From Apostichopus japonicus (lineage: Eukaryota; Echinodermata; Holothuroidea; Aspidochirotida; Stichopodidae), in NCBI RefSeq assembly GCF_037975245.1, contig NC_092561.1:3887001-3951000 (forward strand): a stretch of 64,000 bases of DNA, in the 5' to 3' direction. Both the position numbers and the translations under genes were made by a program. Within the stretch, counting starts at the first letter, position 1; every line of letters starts with the position of its first letter. Under the pieces are notes generated by a model. The model ran no database searches. It saw only the letters and a list, made by a program, of their open reading frames with translations, and had not been told where the DNA came from. Of the stretch, positions 11,970 to 23,329 are shown in pieces.

Positions 11970-13140
11970 AGAGCACCAATGGTGCAGAAGCTCATACCTT
12001 TTCGAGCTGAAAAATGTAGGGCCCACAAAACCAATTTTGGGCCTGTGAGGGATAACCCCCCCCCCCCCTAGCAGAATCCTGGCCACACCGCTGGCTATAA
12101 TTCCTACTGTATTTTCCCCTTTAAATCCTATTTTACCCACTCTCTCAAACAATACCACTGGCCTACCCTATTAAACTTTCTCCCCTCTACCTTAGCAGAC
12201 ATAACAAGCACTCCCTACAAGACATAACTTCACAAGCTGCCTACATACCTCAGGCTCAAAGACTTCTAAGAATCGGCAAGTGCTGATTGGCTATAGGGCT
12301 CTCATGCTTACAGTTCAACAGTTAATAACAACTCCCAGTCCTGCTTTAATTCCACTAAGAGCCTCTGCAGAGCTTAACCACAAATGTAAACAAACACTGC
12401 AGGGATTGGGAGACAAATTAAAGGAGCTTTGGCAAAAAGTGAAGGCTCAGATTTTTTTAAACAATGGGGATTAATTGTAACTAATTAACTTTTGACCAAA
12501 AATTTTTAGGCATCACCTTATTCATACACAATCCAACAATCATCAGTTCAACTTTGAATATGATCCATCGAAATCTTGAGGAGATTGAGATATTTGAAAA
12601 TATTACAAAGAATGACCCCCGATGACCCCCTAAATGACCTTTGACCTCAATTTTCCGAACACTCCTCGTAACTCTCATCCCGAGGAACATTGTGACCAAG
12701 TTTCATTATAATTGGCCATACACTGTACGAACAGGAGCAATTTGAAAATATAGGGCCGCGGCCCGGGCCACAAAAGACCCCTAGTTGATCTTTGATCTCA
12801 AATTCATGAACACCCTGAAGGTAAAACTACCATAGCACTATTGTGACAAACCCTCAACATTGTACCATGGAATCTGTAGGAGAAGAAGCATTTTGCGTAT
12901 TTCCACAAAATGGCCCATTACGGCCCACAGGTGACCTTTGGCCCCAAATTTTGGACCATCTCTGATGGCCCTATACCCAATGGTCCTTGTGTCCAAGTTT
13001 CATGAAATTCCATCAAACACTGTGCGAGTGGGAGCGGTTTTACCAATTGTTGACGGATAGAGTGATAGAGTGATAGAATGATAGAGTGATAGACGCGGCA
13101 CTGTAACAATAGCTCACACCAGCATGCTGGTATGAGCTAA
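11970..13140. repeat. 1.17-kb repeat-rich insertion relative to copy D
   Basis: Copy D reads TAAGAATTTAAGAATTTGTTG without a break; here ~1.17 kb lies between the equivalent halves. The insert contains the hAT-end-like CCTGGCCACACCGCTGG (12,070) and three or four degenerate units of ~150 bp (12,500-13,060) sharing TGACCTTTGACCTCAA and CCAAGTTTCAT. It also contains a GATAGAGTGATA run (13,055-13,095) and a palindrome-like end (TAGCTCACACCAGCATGCTG). This is dispersed-repeat material; no protein was recognised. Confidence 0.65.
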
Positions 13141-13194
13141 TAATTTGTTGCAATATATTGGTACAAAAAAATAACATGCACGGTTTTGAATGCA

Positions 13195-13570
13195 GCTGAT
13201 GACTAACACAACCAGCTGTCATGAAGCTGACACAGTTACAGTAGTGGCGTGTATCAAGGAGGGTGCAGGTAGCCATGCCTCAATACAACCAGCTGTCATA
13301 AAGCTGACACAGTTAGTGGCCTGTATCTAGGAGGGTGCAGGTAGCCATGCCTCAATACAACCAGCAGTCATAAAGCTGACACAGTTAATGTCCTGTATCA
13401 CAGGAGGGTGCAGGTAGCCATGCCTCAATATAACCAGCTGTCATGAAGCTGACACATTAAGTGGTGTGTATTTAGGAGGGTGCAGGTTGCCATGCCTCAA
13501 TATAACCAGCTGTCATAAAGCTGACACAGTTAGTGTCCTGTATCACAGGAGGATGCAAGTAGCCATGTCT
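13195..13570 (+). repeat. ~72-bp tandem repeat (about 5-6 units)
   Basis: Each unit contains ACCAGCTGTCATGAAGCTGA, then CACAGTTAGTGGCCTGTATC, then GGAGGGTGCAGGTAGCCATG and CCTCAATA. The same family recurs at 24,300-24,635 with about five units and once at 6,683. Confidence 0.88.
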
Positions 13571-13870
13571 CCATTGTCAGTCAAGGGAAATGGTTCTGTC
13601 GCGGATTTACTCTATATTTCATATTGTAAATATTTAAGAACGCACCATGTTACTTCTAAGCATCTATTTTGTCTAGGGAAGACTCGCATACCCACTACTG
13701 ATACGGGAGTCAGCTACTGTACAACGACGATCGGGGCCCTATCCACTCTTTTATAAGAACTTTAATTCACCTGTAGATTTTCCAGAAGCTTGATGTCCCC
13801 AAGTAAAACAGAGTGGATAGTTATAGTCATTCCATCATTACCTTCACGTGGCAGCTCTTGAACATGGTTC

Positions 13871-14377
13871 CATAGCTCCCAACTCTTGAGAAGGCAAATG
13901 CTGGTCCATGCCACGACTCGCCGTCCTGGGGGAGGGGTATAATGGTAGGGGGTGTCCCCCTCCCCTTTTTAATTCTTTTGGAATCCTGGTGATGCCTACA
14001 TGTAAACTGGTGGCACTTAGAAAGGCTTTTGTCATCCAAAATTTTCTGAGAAATATGAATTGTTTTGTGTGTAACATCAATAAATTGAATAGTAGGTGAT
14101 AATTCATTCTTTCCCGTGGCATGAAAATGTTCACTGCTCGCCCCAATGAAAAGAAATATAGGCTAATTTTAGGTTCAAATGATGCTGAAAGGAGGTTTTA
14201 TACTCTATTTTGCTTAATGCTAAAGAAATGATGGTTGCTAAGTCAAAATTTGATGTCATTTTTTTATGTATACTTGAAAATTACAATGCCAGTATTTCGG
14301 ACGCTTGCGCAGGTCAGCGGGCTTGGGTGTTAGAATGCTGGTCCAACCCGCGAAATGCGCGTCAGTTGGGAGCTCTG
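13871..14377. mobile_element. Small nonautonomous DNA element (MITE), copy 1
   Basis: Begins CATAGCTCCCAACT and ends AGTTGGGAGCTCTG, a short inverted repeat, with flanks TGGTTCCA and TGGTTTCA that look like an 8-bp target duplication. Copy D has an uninterrupted ATGGTACCATATGTC here. A related element in the opposite orientation lies at 34,585-35,074. The ends and duplication length fit a hAT-type MITE. Confidence 0.75.
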
Positions 14378-14699
14378 TGGTTTCATATGTCATTTGATCT
14401 GACTTTTGTTAGGAAGGTCTTATGCATTACTATCAATGGCAGAAGCGATACACACTTTTAATATTATAGTCAAATTCCTACTGCAATATGGTGTTTATTT
14501 TTATGAAAATAGTGTTGCCCAGGTACTGTTAAACTATTCCACAATGAATTTGTTAAATACCTATCATGGAACATTAATTCTAACTGTTCTTGATTCAAAG
14601 CTCTTTGTTTAACATCGTAATTAACTGCTGTAGTTTCGTTTTATAACCAACCCTGCACCATTCAATACTTTCGGGTGAAAATGGCCGAGAACTATACAT

Positions 14700-17539
14700 G
14701 GGTCAGATCCAAAACCTGTCAACCTCAGGGCTAAAATTTAGATGATCATAGTTATCAATTTTGATAGTTTTGTCCAAAAGAAGAACAATTTAAGCTTGCT
14801 TGGCAAAAAAATTAAATTTGTATGTTTCTTTGTTAACGAGTACTGCTTAATTATATCAACAATGTACTTAAACCAGCGTTATGGACGGAAACAGCAATTT
14901 GTGCCACTGAACTGCAAGGAATGATGGAATTCACAGGAATCTGCACCTGAATAATTGTTTATGGTACTGATCTCTCCAAAATAGTTTTTGGAAAAATTAA
15001 GTAGGGCATCCCTAATTAAGATGCTATTCGAGAAGAAAATCATTAATTCCGTCCATAACGCTACCTGATGTCATTAATCTCCTGGCAATTTTAAAGTTCA
15101 CTTCAGTGATAAAATTTGCATGTAATCTTCTGAAGGTTATCAATGCCATTAAGGATGAAGTGAAAAATTACCAGATTCTTGCATATTGATAAGCTGGGGT
15201 TCAATGAAACATCTGTGTTATGGATGGAATTAGGAAAACGTTATGGACGGAATGTGAATGTTATGGATGGAAATTACTTTCTTTGGAAAAACTATGCAGA
15301 ATGCTTTTTATTAAGTTAAATCAAAGACATCAAATGTGAATGAATGTTATTTAGGATGGAAAACCTTTTTTTACATGTACATTACAGTATTTTTCTAGGC
15401 TTTCAGGTGATGTTTTCCCTAATTAAAAAAAAAAAAAAAAGAAGAAATTTCTGTAAAAATCCCAAACTTTGAGGATTCTTCATTTCAAAATAGGGCAAAA
15501 CACCCTCCTGAAATTTTTTGTACAAACAGGGTGGTACTATATCTCTTCCAGAAAAAATTATCAGATTTTTTCAACATTACGCATTTTGAGTTATTGGCCG
15601 TCAAAGACGACCTCTTTTGTACATCGGAGCAGCTTAACAACTTCTTAAATTATTATTGAGAACAGCTAGAACCCTGAAATTTGTTTAGGGGTAAGAACTT
15701 TATACTTACAGTTGAAGTATAAAACCCTGACAGCTCTAACATGGTTACTTTGGTAAAAAATTGGCATCAAAACTCCTACCTCATGCTGAATCGCAGCATG
15801 AAATAGCAATTTTAGAGTTGCACAACTTGCAAACATATCATAGGTAAGCATTGTAATCATTATTTTGTAATGTTTGTACCAGACATAATAACCTCTGAAA
15901 GAATCAAGTACCCTGAAGCAATGGTTTAAGCAATTCATCACTAAAAATAGCACATTTTTTAGTGAAAAGTACAAAAATCGTATATTTTGACACTTTTAAG
16001 TGGACCTAACTCCACAAGACAATATTTTTGTAGCCTAATTTTTAATTTTCCTATTCTATGGGATAGACTCTATAGGCATCTGTAATGGAAAGGTAGTAGA
16101 ATGGTTAATTGCTGAGAAATGAGACCTCAAAAGTCAAGAAAATGCCATGGTGGCGACAAATTGCGGAATTTCAAAGTGTGATAAATCGGCCAATTGGAAA
16201 GCAATGCAACTGAAATTTTCAGAATATGCTTATTTTCATGATGGTCCAATCATACAAAAAATTTGGGAATTTTTGGAGAAGGTGCAGCAACAGCCATTCT
16301 TGATTTGACACGGAATGACCCTTAAAAATCCAAGTTGTCATGTCCTTATGCAACGTGGTTTTTGTGTATGAAGGAGACTGGTGGTTGGAAAAGGTGGACC
16401 AAATATCAGTTGACAGTAATGATGTCTATGTCTCCTTCCTACACCCTAAGGGCCCTACCAATAATTTCTTCTGGCCATCACCTGAGACAAATATCCCACT
16501 AGGAATGATCATGGGGAAACTAGAACAGCCTGTCCTCCTAATTTCAAGTAGCAAAGTGGGAATTGCAACAAAGGTGGTTGAATATATTAGGGACAAGTTT
16601 CAAAGAGATTGTGAGCCGTGATGGTGACGAAAATTTTGACAAATATGAATCGATGTATTTTGTTGAGATTGAAAAGTCTATTTCAAATTTTCATGACTGT
16701 TCAACCATACAGGCCTCCCATGTCCACAGTTTTATTTGCATGTGTTGTTTTCTTTCATACAAGCTTTGTAGACTGGTGAAACTTTGATTGCATTGGCATT
16801 GTTTGAAGGAGGTAAAGCCACAAAAGTGAAAAAAACAAATGGGAAAAGTACTGACAGCCTCTGCTTATAGTGCTGAGAGCCACCTGATGAGTACCTTCAG
16901 CAAGAGTGAAACTTTTCATGTGCTGTAGCAATTCATTTCAGGCTAATTCAATACTTTCCGTCCATAACATTCCGTCCATAACAATTCCTATTTCAGGACT
17001 AGCTCTTTCCCTTCTTATAATAAATTCAATTTTATTTGATATTATTACACATATTGGCCATAAGTATTAACTTATAACACACTCTTCACAATTCAAGAGT
17101 TGATCCTAAATCAGGACAAAACCTTCCGTCCATAACGTTGTACATTCCGTCCATAACACAGAATTTTGGTTTGGGGTAGTGGGTTAATAGAGGTACATTG
17201 AAGATTATGAGTGGGAGTATGATAAAGCTAAGGTACCAGGCCTGTGATGAAAAGTACCTGATACTTTGAAATCCTGAACACTTCACAGAGTTTTGACCCA
17301 CTATGAAGGTTGGTGGATATCGATCATTTTTCTGATTCCGTCCATAACGAACACCTAATTTGCATATTCAGACTAATATTGCACTACCCAATTAATTTTT
17401 TCCCGTTATATGGTAGAGGTATCCCAACTTAGATCAATCATGCATACCTTACCAAATACTAACTCTCACACTATTTTTGATGGGACTTTATCTCTGTGAA
17501 TTCCGTCCATAACATTGGCAGAGGTTTTGGATCTGACCC
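14700..17539. mobile_element. 2.84-kb TIR DNA transposon, type unassigned
   Basis: The left end GGGTCAGATCCAAAACCT is mirrored at 17,522-17,539 (AGGTTTTGGATCTGACCC), an 18-bp perfect terminal inverted repeat. ACAT flanks both sides (14,696-14,699 and 17,540-17,543), a likely 4-bp target duplication, and copy D lacks the whole segment. The motif GTTATGGACGGAA, or its GGATGG variant, occurs eleven times. Five are in the left part (14,878; 15,047 reversed; 15,217; 15,240; 15,260). Six are in the right part, all reversed (16,956; 16,970; 17,124; 17,145; 17,336; 17,501). They look like subterminal transposase-binding sites. An A-run lies at 15,424. The only coding remnant seen is at 16,340. Confidence 0.82.
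16340..16621 (+). CDS. Possible C-terminal exon of a transposon-encoded protein (93 aa frame)
   Basis: The frame contains VFVYEGDWWLEKVDQISVD, then VSFLHPKGP, then FFWPSP and a conserved-looking LISSSKVG segment. The pattern of a tryptophan-rich strand, 'V-F-HPKGP' and 'F-WP' resembles the C-terminal domain of uncharacterised transposon-related proteins in aquatic invertebrates (recognition only). It lies inside the 2.84-kb TIR element, so it may be the last exon of a decayed transposase or a captured host exon. No upstream exon was identified, and the ATG at 16,340 may not be a real start. Confidence 0.35.
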   Translation: MSLCNVVFVYEGDWWLEKVDQISVDSNDVYVSFLHPKGPTNNFFWPSPETNIPLGMIMGKLEQPVLLISSSKVGIATKVVEYIRDKFQRDCEP

Positions 17540-17556
17540 ACATATCATATAATAAT

Positions 17557-18253
17557 GGGTACCGTTGTTTTCCGCACACGTTACTTTCCGCTGAAACAAA
17601 ACGGTGTTTTCCGCAAACAAATTTGTCAGCGGAAAACAACGTTTTTTTCAGCGGAAAGTAACGTTTTTTTTTTGGAGAAACAGAATAACTTACTGAATTG
17701 ATTAGGCACATGGAAGGATTTAGGAAGATGGAGAAGATAGGATTTGACTGTAACAGGATAAAATGTAGCTTCGAGACTAGATTTAGGATACAGTAGCTAA
17801 GGTTGTACTTGTAGCTTAGGCTGTAAGGCTTACTTATACAGCCATTTTATTTCCAGCGAAAATCAAAGATACCGCCTTTCATACCTTTTTTTTAAACCAT
17901 CATTACGCGGGCCGAATTTTTAATACTTAATTAGATACTCAATCCTTCATAACGCGGGCGTCCCTTTGCCCTAGTATATATGCTTCTTTAATAATTCGTA
18001 ATTACAAACACCCCAAGCCTCCTCTAAATTATACGCAGCTTAACTTTTCTGACATGAACTCAGTCTAACCATCCTTGATCGACGTTCTTTGATACTTTCT
18101 CATGTTATTTTAATCATCCTGCCTGAATTTGGTATCTCAAAATTGCGGAAAAATATAGTGTACAGGTAAGTGAAAAATAGGTCTTTTCCGCATAAGAATT
18201 TTTTCAGCGGAAAGTAATCAGCGGAAAGTAACATGCGGAAAACAACTGAAACC
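17557..18253. mobile_element. 0.7-kb TIR element (MITE) beside the previous one
   Basis: The ends are inverted copies. The left is GGGTACCGTTGTTTTCCGCA followed by TTACTTTCCGCTG. The right, read in reverse, is GGTTTCAGTTGTTTTCCGCA followed by TTACTTTCCGCTG. The 9-bp TATAATAAT occurs on both sides (17,548-17,556 and 18,254-18,262), a target duplication of 8 or 9 bp. Copy D at 25,290 has the site without the element. Internal copies of CAGCGGAAAGTAA (17,640-17,665, 18,200-18,235) add subterminal repeats. No coding frame is seen. Duplication length fits hAT or MULE types. Confidence 0.82.
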
Positions 18254-20329
18254 TATAATAATACACTGTGTACTGTACCTTCATTCATTACCTAGGCTAT
18301 AGCGGAACAGAATAGTTACTAACCTTGTGCTTTTAGCTTTTAGTCGATGGAGTATTAAGTCCTTTGTAGTTCAAGTTAAAATATCAAACTTACTTGAATC
18401 CTACTTTATCCAGTTGTTGTTGTTTTTGCTTTTTTTGTTTTCAAAGAATCTAATTGAAAATACAACACACGAGACACAAAGTACCGATTTACGTCCAAAA
18501 CCAAGCGTCCAAGCGATAATACTGGAAATCCCCTGTTGCTGATTTGGGTGTTAACATATTGAGCAATTACCTTACACCCTCCCATAAATTAGTGAAGAGC
18601 CATATTTCTATGGACGGCCAATTGAGAAACTAATACAACGATGAAACAAATGAACAAGAAGAATAAATATTCAAAATGAAAGAAACATATGTAATACCAA
18701 TGTAAAAATTATGAAAGGCTGCATTTAAAAAGATAATTGAAAATAAATAGACAATCATGTAGCGAAACATACCAAACACATGCAACCGAATGATAAACAA
18801 GGAGCACTGGAAAGACAAATTCCACAATAAGCTGATTAATGATGTCCATTCAAACCTGCCGTAATAGCTCGAACGATAACGCAGGTCGTAGAGTTAAAAA
18901 TATTTGAACCGGATGGAAATTTTCTTATAATTGGTATGCCGCCCTCTATTCCATCATAGGCAGAATGTAGGTCTATAATAGATTGTCATCGTAATACTAT
19001 TCTTTTCAGAGGAAACTGCGTTGTCAAGGCAACTGCTGTTAATGAATGCATTTGATGCATTTTGTGACGTCGAGGAGTTTGAAAGAACATCTGTGTGTGT
19101 GTATTGTGACGACGCGGACATCTAAAAACAAGCTGTGTCGAATCCAGTACAACTGATATAAATAATATTCATACTGCCCATACTATCAGTACAAATGCGT
19201 TTAAGCGATACATAGAATTACAATAGATGCAAAAGAAAATGTCCCATCTGGGTATACTTCAAAATGAGAAAGAGAAATAGAGTATGAAACTGACGTTATA
19301 TCCGTGTTATACTTTAAAACTGGATAATCAAATACTTCTAAAATAATGAATATACGTCTAACTTATGCGCAGCAAATTGAAAGTATATTAGATACAAACT
19401 ATAAACATGGAAGGATGTTGCTAATCCATGGTATCCGTTATAGGAAAACAGAGTAATCAAAAAGTCCTTTATATGATTACATCGTAGCTTTAAAGATAAA
19501 GCATGACAAATTCGACTAGTTTTTGCCATCCCACAGGCTACACGAAAGCAAGATTGAGCATTGGAGGCTGCAACTAACTGTTCTCATTCGACATTATTAT
19601 CATTGAACAATTCAGAGCAACATTACGTTTGTTGCTATTTTCTAATAATACGGAGCGAGCTTGTCACCCTTCATATCACTTGCCACTCCTCTCTACTTTT
19701 GCATTATATTTACATAGACTCTTTCAGATCAAATACAATAGATACTATATGATCGAGCGAAATATCATAATCGTCTGTAAAGCACACAGATGCATCGTGC
19801 GTAGTGCGCTATACAAGAATATAAACATTACATTACATAAGAAGCAATGAAACCAGGCAACGGCTAAAGTAAGCTGGGGTCTTCAAGCAGGAAAAATACA
19901 TAGTTTTCCTATCTGAAATGATCTTCCGAATTGTAGAAAAAGATTATTTAAACCTGTCAATCAGATAAACACAAAATGTGAAGCGAAGTGATAATTCCAT
20001 TGCGATTTCTCCCACATGTTCATCTGGTAAATATAATCGTAAAGATACGTTCCCAGCTCCATAATTATTCGCATGAACGTCAGCAGTTCTACGCATATGT
20101 TTCAATGTACTTGATTTTCGAGATCTAACTTTATAAGTTCCATTGAAGTCATTTATTCAACTCCGCAAATATGAAAGCTCGGTCCCCCCTGAAACATATT
20201 CCTTCGCAGCCAACTTTAAGCGAGGTTTGGTAAAACATATGTCTACAGCAAGTATATCTTATGGTTTTGCGAATATATGATGTATCTACAGTAAGTACAG
20301 TAACCGCTAATCTAAAGGGGTTGAGGGTC
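18254..20329. other. Noncoding DNA between the TRIM blocks
   Basis: 18,254-18,620 matches 25,290-25,670 and closes copy C. From 18,620 to about 20,330 nothing elsewhere in the window matches, and no exon, RNA or transposon end was recognised; the open frames are short and unsupported. Confidence 0.6.
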
Positions 20330-21096
20330 GAATTGCTTAACGGACAAAGGTGGTGGCTCACTTTTCTTTTCCTTTCAAGTAATTCTAGTGAAATGATGTA
20401 AACTAAGAAGACCGATCTTAATCATCATGATCCGTTTCATATTAAAGTTTCTAGTTTGTTTCAGCAAATGTTGATAATTCCGTCCTCATCAGTTGTATAA
20501 CCAGCCTTTGATATTCAAGTGTGGTGTATGCTCTGGATATTCGTTTCTTTCATGTATGTTTTCCAGGAAGACTTTATTCTGGAGTCTGTTGGAAAGAACA
20601 TTTATAAAGTTACAAACGTTGATCCAGTTCTCTATAGTTTTGAAGCACAGCTAACAAATCCCTTCTTTTCTTTTCTTCTTTCCATTCTTGCCTGTTATGT
20701 TCCCTTTTCTGTCCTTTGTTGTTTATTTTCTTGTTAATCAACTTAAGTTAGCATTGCGATGTCTTGTCAACACGGTACCATTACAGTATCTCGTTAGAAT
20801 TCTTAATTTTTCTTCTTCAATTCCGTAAAGGAAATAGTAAACAAGTTTTGCACTTTAGTTTCATGTATATTGGGTTTGGGACATAACTTCTACTTATTTG
20901 TATACTATTACTTGAGCTATTAGTATTATTTTCAAGCAAAAACTATCTTTAAAGTTATAAACATTATATGCTACTGCCATACATAAAGTCAATACAGGAA
21001 GATGATATCCTTGGTGATATTATCTCACTTGAATGTACCCTTTAATTGTTATTACATCAGAGTATCCCGATAACATTTATGTTACTACTAGTAATA

Positions 21097-23310
21097 TTAA
21101 AGTAAGGAACACTGAGATATACTCACTAGACTATAACAAAACATCTTTCCTGACCGTGATGTAGCTACAAGTAGCTTCTCTCCCTCCTCTGTCATCAATG
21201 TTGTCATACACCGTGCTGCCTCTTCTGTCCGTTTGGTTGTCAAAATCTGCTGACCATCTTGACTGTACTGTGTGATGATACACTTTCCATCACCATACCA
21301 CAAGATGTATACAAAACCTGCCCTGTCTGCACATATACTGTAAGGATACCAAGTCTCTCCGTCAATAGCTGGTTTCGGAAGCTTGTATAATAACTCTGCC
21401 TCTGCTTTAGATGTATCCATGGTTACAGCGTATGCACATCTACTCTTTACATCGCATATCAGCAGAACGCCTTCATGATAAAGGATATCTTTTGACCATC
21501 TTATAATCTCTTGCAGCTTCAGAGCTCGAATGAACTTCAATTCTTCATCAAATATGAATAGCAATCCAATATTTAGTGTACCTACAATTATGTGGCCACG
21601 TACAGGATCAGTAGTTATACAAGTCACATACTTCACATCCACCGTTTTGATGTCATCAAAGAGGGACGTGATATTATTTTGAGTAAAGGACCCATCATAG
21701 ATATTATAAACACCAACCTGATTGGATGTACAAACTGCTATCTTATCACCTGATAAAGCAGCACAGTGACTACTGGGAAAAAGAGAGCTCCCTTTGGCAA
21801 AATCTATCTTGTCATGACGAATCTGACATCCTTGTCTGTTCAAGACAGTGATAAATGAATGTTCATATGATAATGTCCCAGAGACAACGATGTTACCAGA
21901 GCCGGTACTTGTTATACCAGTTATACAAAACCCATTACCTTTGATCATATCAATATCAACAACAGATTCTACATTATCCAATATATTTACTCTATCAAAA
22001 CACAATATTGGTAAATCATCCATTGTTACATCAGATAAAGATTCCATTTCTGGAAAATCTTTCATCATATCCTCAACTAGGGGTTCGCTCGCAGCTCTTA
22101 TATCAGGAATACACTGTGCATCAGTCCAGTGGTTATGTGATTCAAGGACTCTCGAAGCTATAGTAGACAAATTTTCAAACTTATTGACCCATTGATTACA
22201 AAGATCTGATAAGTTTTGTGTTTCTCTAAGCTTGCGTTGCTGTTGTTCTTCTATTGTTTTGTTTCTCTCATTCATTGCTGCATCAAGTTTGTTCATTGTT
22301 TCGTCAATCTTTAATTCTCTGTTTTCTATTTCGTTTCGTTTGGTATCCTCTTTCTCTTTTGATTCCCTAATTTTAATTTCAATCATCCTGTCGTACTCGT
22401 CTCTTATTTTTCTAATTTTCTCTTCCATTTCTGATTCTAATTCTTTCAATTCTTTTCGAGTCTTTTCGTCGAGAACTGTTTTGAATCTGTTGAATTCTCC
22501 CTGTTCTTTCTCTTTTTTATTCTTTAACTTCCTGGTCTGATCTTCGTACTGCGTTTTCCATTTTGCTTTTGTATCTGCAACGATTGATGTAAGTTCTGCA
22601 TTTACCTTGTTTATCTTATCAGTTAAGCTGGGTACATTTTCTTTCCGTTTTACAAGTTCTTCCAATCTCTTCTGCAACTTCTCTCTTTCTTCTTTCGACA
22701 CATTCGCAACGTCTTGTAGGTCATGACCTTTGTGTTCTCCGTACGTACATGTCAAACAAACAGGGTGGTTTCCACAAGTACAACAACACAACTGAGCCAT
22801 GTGTTCCGGGTGAGTATGACACCTTGGAGCTTCCACCAATGATGCAAGTTTTTCTTGTGTGAGACTTTTTCTCTCAAGATCATTCAGAGCTAATACGTGT
22901 TTCTGATGTTTGGCAAATATCTTCTTGGTCAAATGAAATTGATAACACTGGACACAAAGAAATTCTTTACACATAAAACAGTATGCTGTAACCTTTAACT
23001 TCTCTTCACAGCCAATACATTCCCTCTCTTCTCTGTTTTCAAATGTTTTCTGTAGCTGAATAAACTGCAGCATACTTTTCATATGGAAGTCAGTCTTGAA
23101 TCCATCTATCCTATTGTTTGGTATTTTACAGACATCTTTACAAAGAGGACATTCAAATGTACCAACTTTGCCTTCTATTATAGGTTCCAGACATTGTTTA
23201 CAAAATCTATGCAGACACGGTAATAGTTTCGGTTCTTTAAACAGATCCAAACAAATTGAACATTCAAAGAATTTATCTTCGATGTCATTCCAATGCGATG
23301 GGCAGGCCAT
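21097..23310 (-). CDS. TRIM-type RING/B-box/coiled-coil/propeller protein, copy D (737 aa)
   Basis: Intact paralogue of the gene at 7,946 with identical length and domain order. The RING is at residues 17-57 (CSICLDLF, CLHRFCKQC, CPLC), the B-box 1-like finger at about 98-138 (CIGCEEK, CFMCKEFLCVQC), and B-box 2 at about 164-200 (CCCTCGNHPVC, HKGH). A coiled coil spans about 220-400, with a beta-propeller-like C terminus. Most residues are identical. Differences cluster in the second half of RING, between the B-boxes and in the propeller (for example DKIAVCTSN against DKIASVCESN). Small compensating indels keep the length. The start is MACPSHW, after the same 3' splice-site sequence as copy C. 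Zinc ligands and frame are preserved in both copies, so both are probably functional and the variation may affect target binding (inference). Confidence 0.9.
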   Translation of the reverse strand: MACPSHWNDIEDKFFECSICLDLFKEPKLLPCLHRFCKQCLEPIIEGKVGTFECPLCKDVCKIPNNRIDGFKTDFHMKSMLQFIQLQKTFENREERECIGCEEKLKVTAYCFMCKEFLCVQCYQFHLTKKIFAKHQKHVLALNDLERKSLTQEKLASLVEAPRCHTHPEHMAQLCCCTCGNHPVCLTCTYGEHKGHDLQDVANVSKEEREKLQKRLEELVKRKENVPSLTDKINKVNAELTSIVADTKAKWKTQYEDQTRKLKNKKEKEQGEFNRFKTVLDEKTRKELKELESEMEEKIRKIRDEYDRMIEIKIRESKEKEDTKRNEIENRELKIDETMNKLDAAMNERNKTIEEQQQRKLRETQNLSDLCNQWVNKFENLSTIASRVLESHNHWTDAQCIPDIRAASEPLVEDMMKDFPEMESLSDVTMDDLPILCFDRVNILDNVESVVDIDMIKGNGFCITGITSTGSGNIVVSGTLSYEHSFITVLNRQGCQIRHDKIDFAKGSSLFPSSHCAALSGDKIAVCTSNQVGVYNIYDGSFTQNNITSLFDDIKTVDVKYVTCITTDPVRGHIIVGTLNIGLLFIFDEELKFIRALKLQEIIRWSKDILYHEGVLLICDVKSRCAYAVTMDTSKAEAELLYKLPKPAIDGETWYPYSICADRAGFVYILWYGDGKCIITQYSQDGQQILTTKRTEEAARCMTTLMTEEGEKLLVATSRSGKMFCYSLVSISQCSLL

Positions 23311-23329
23311 TTTTGTCTCGAAATTATAT

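Larger units (their letters stand above)
7220..18620 (-). repeat. Segmental duplication, copy C (TRIM block)
   Basis: Collinear with 20,330-25,680, beginning AAGGTGGTTGCTCACTTTCC and ending near GAGCCATATTTCTA. Copy C is longer because it carries insertions absent from copy D: about 10,940-11,790, 11,970-13,140, 13,871-14,377, 14,700-17,539 and 17,557-18,253. Copy D has its own insertion at about 25,020-25,214. Confidence 0.82.

Noticed and set aside
18960-20330. Possible hidden gene in the unmatched segment between TRIM blocks
   Set aside because: Only short frames with no domain, splice-site chain or repeat homology were seen.
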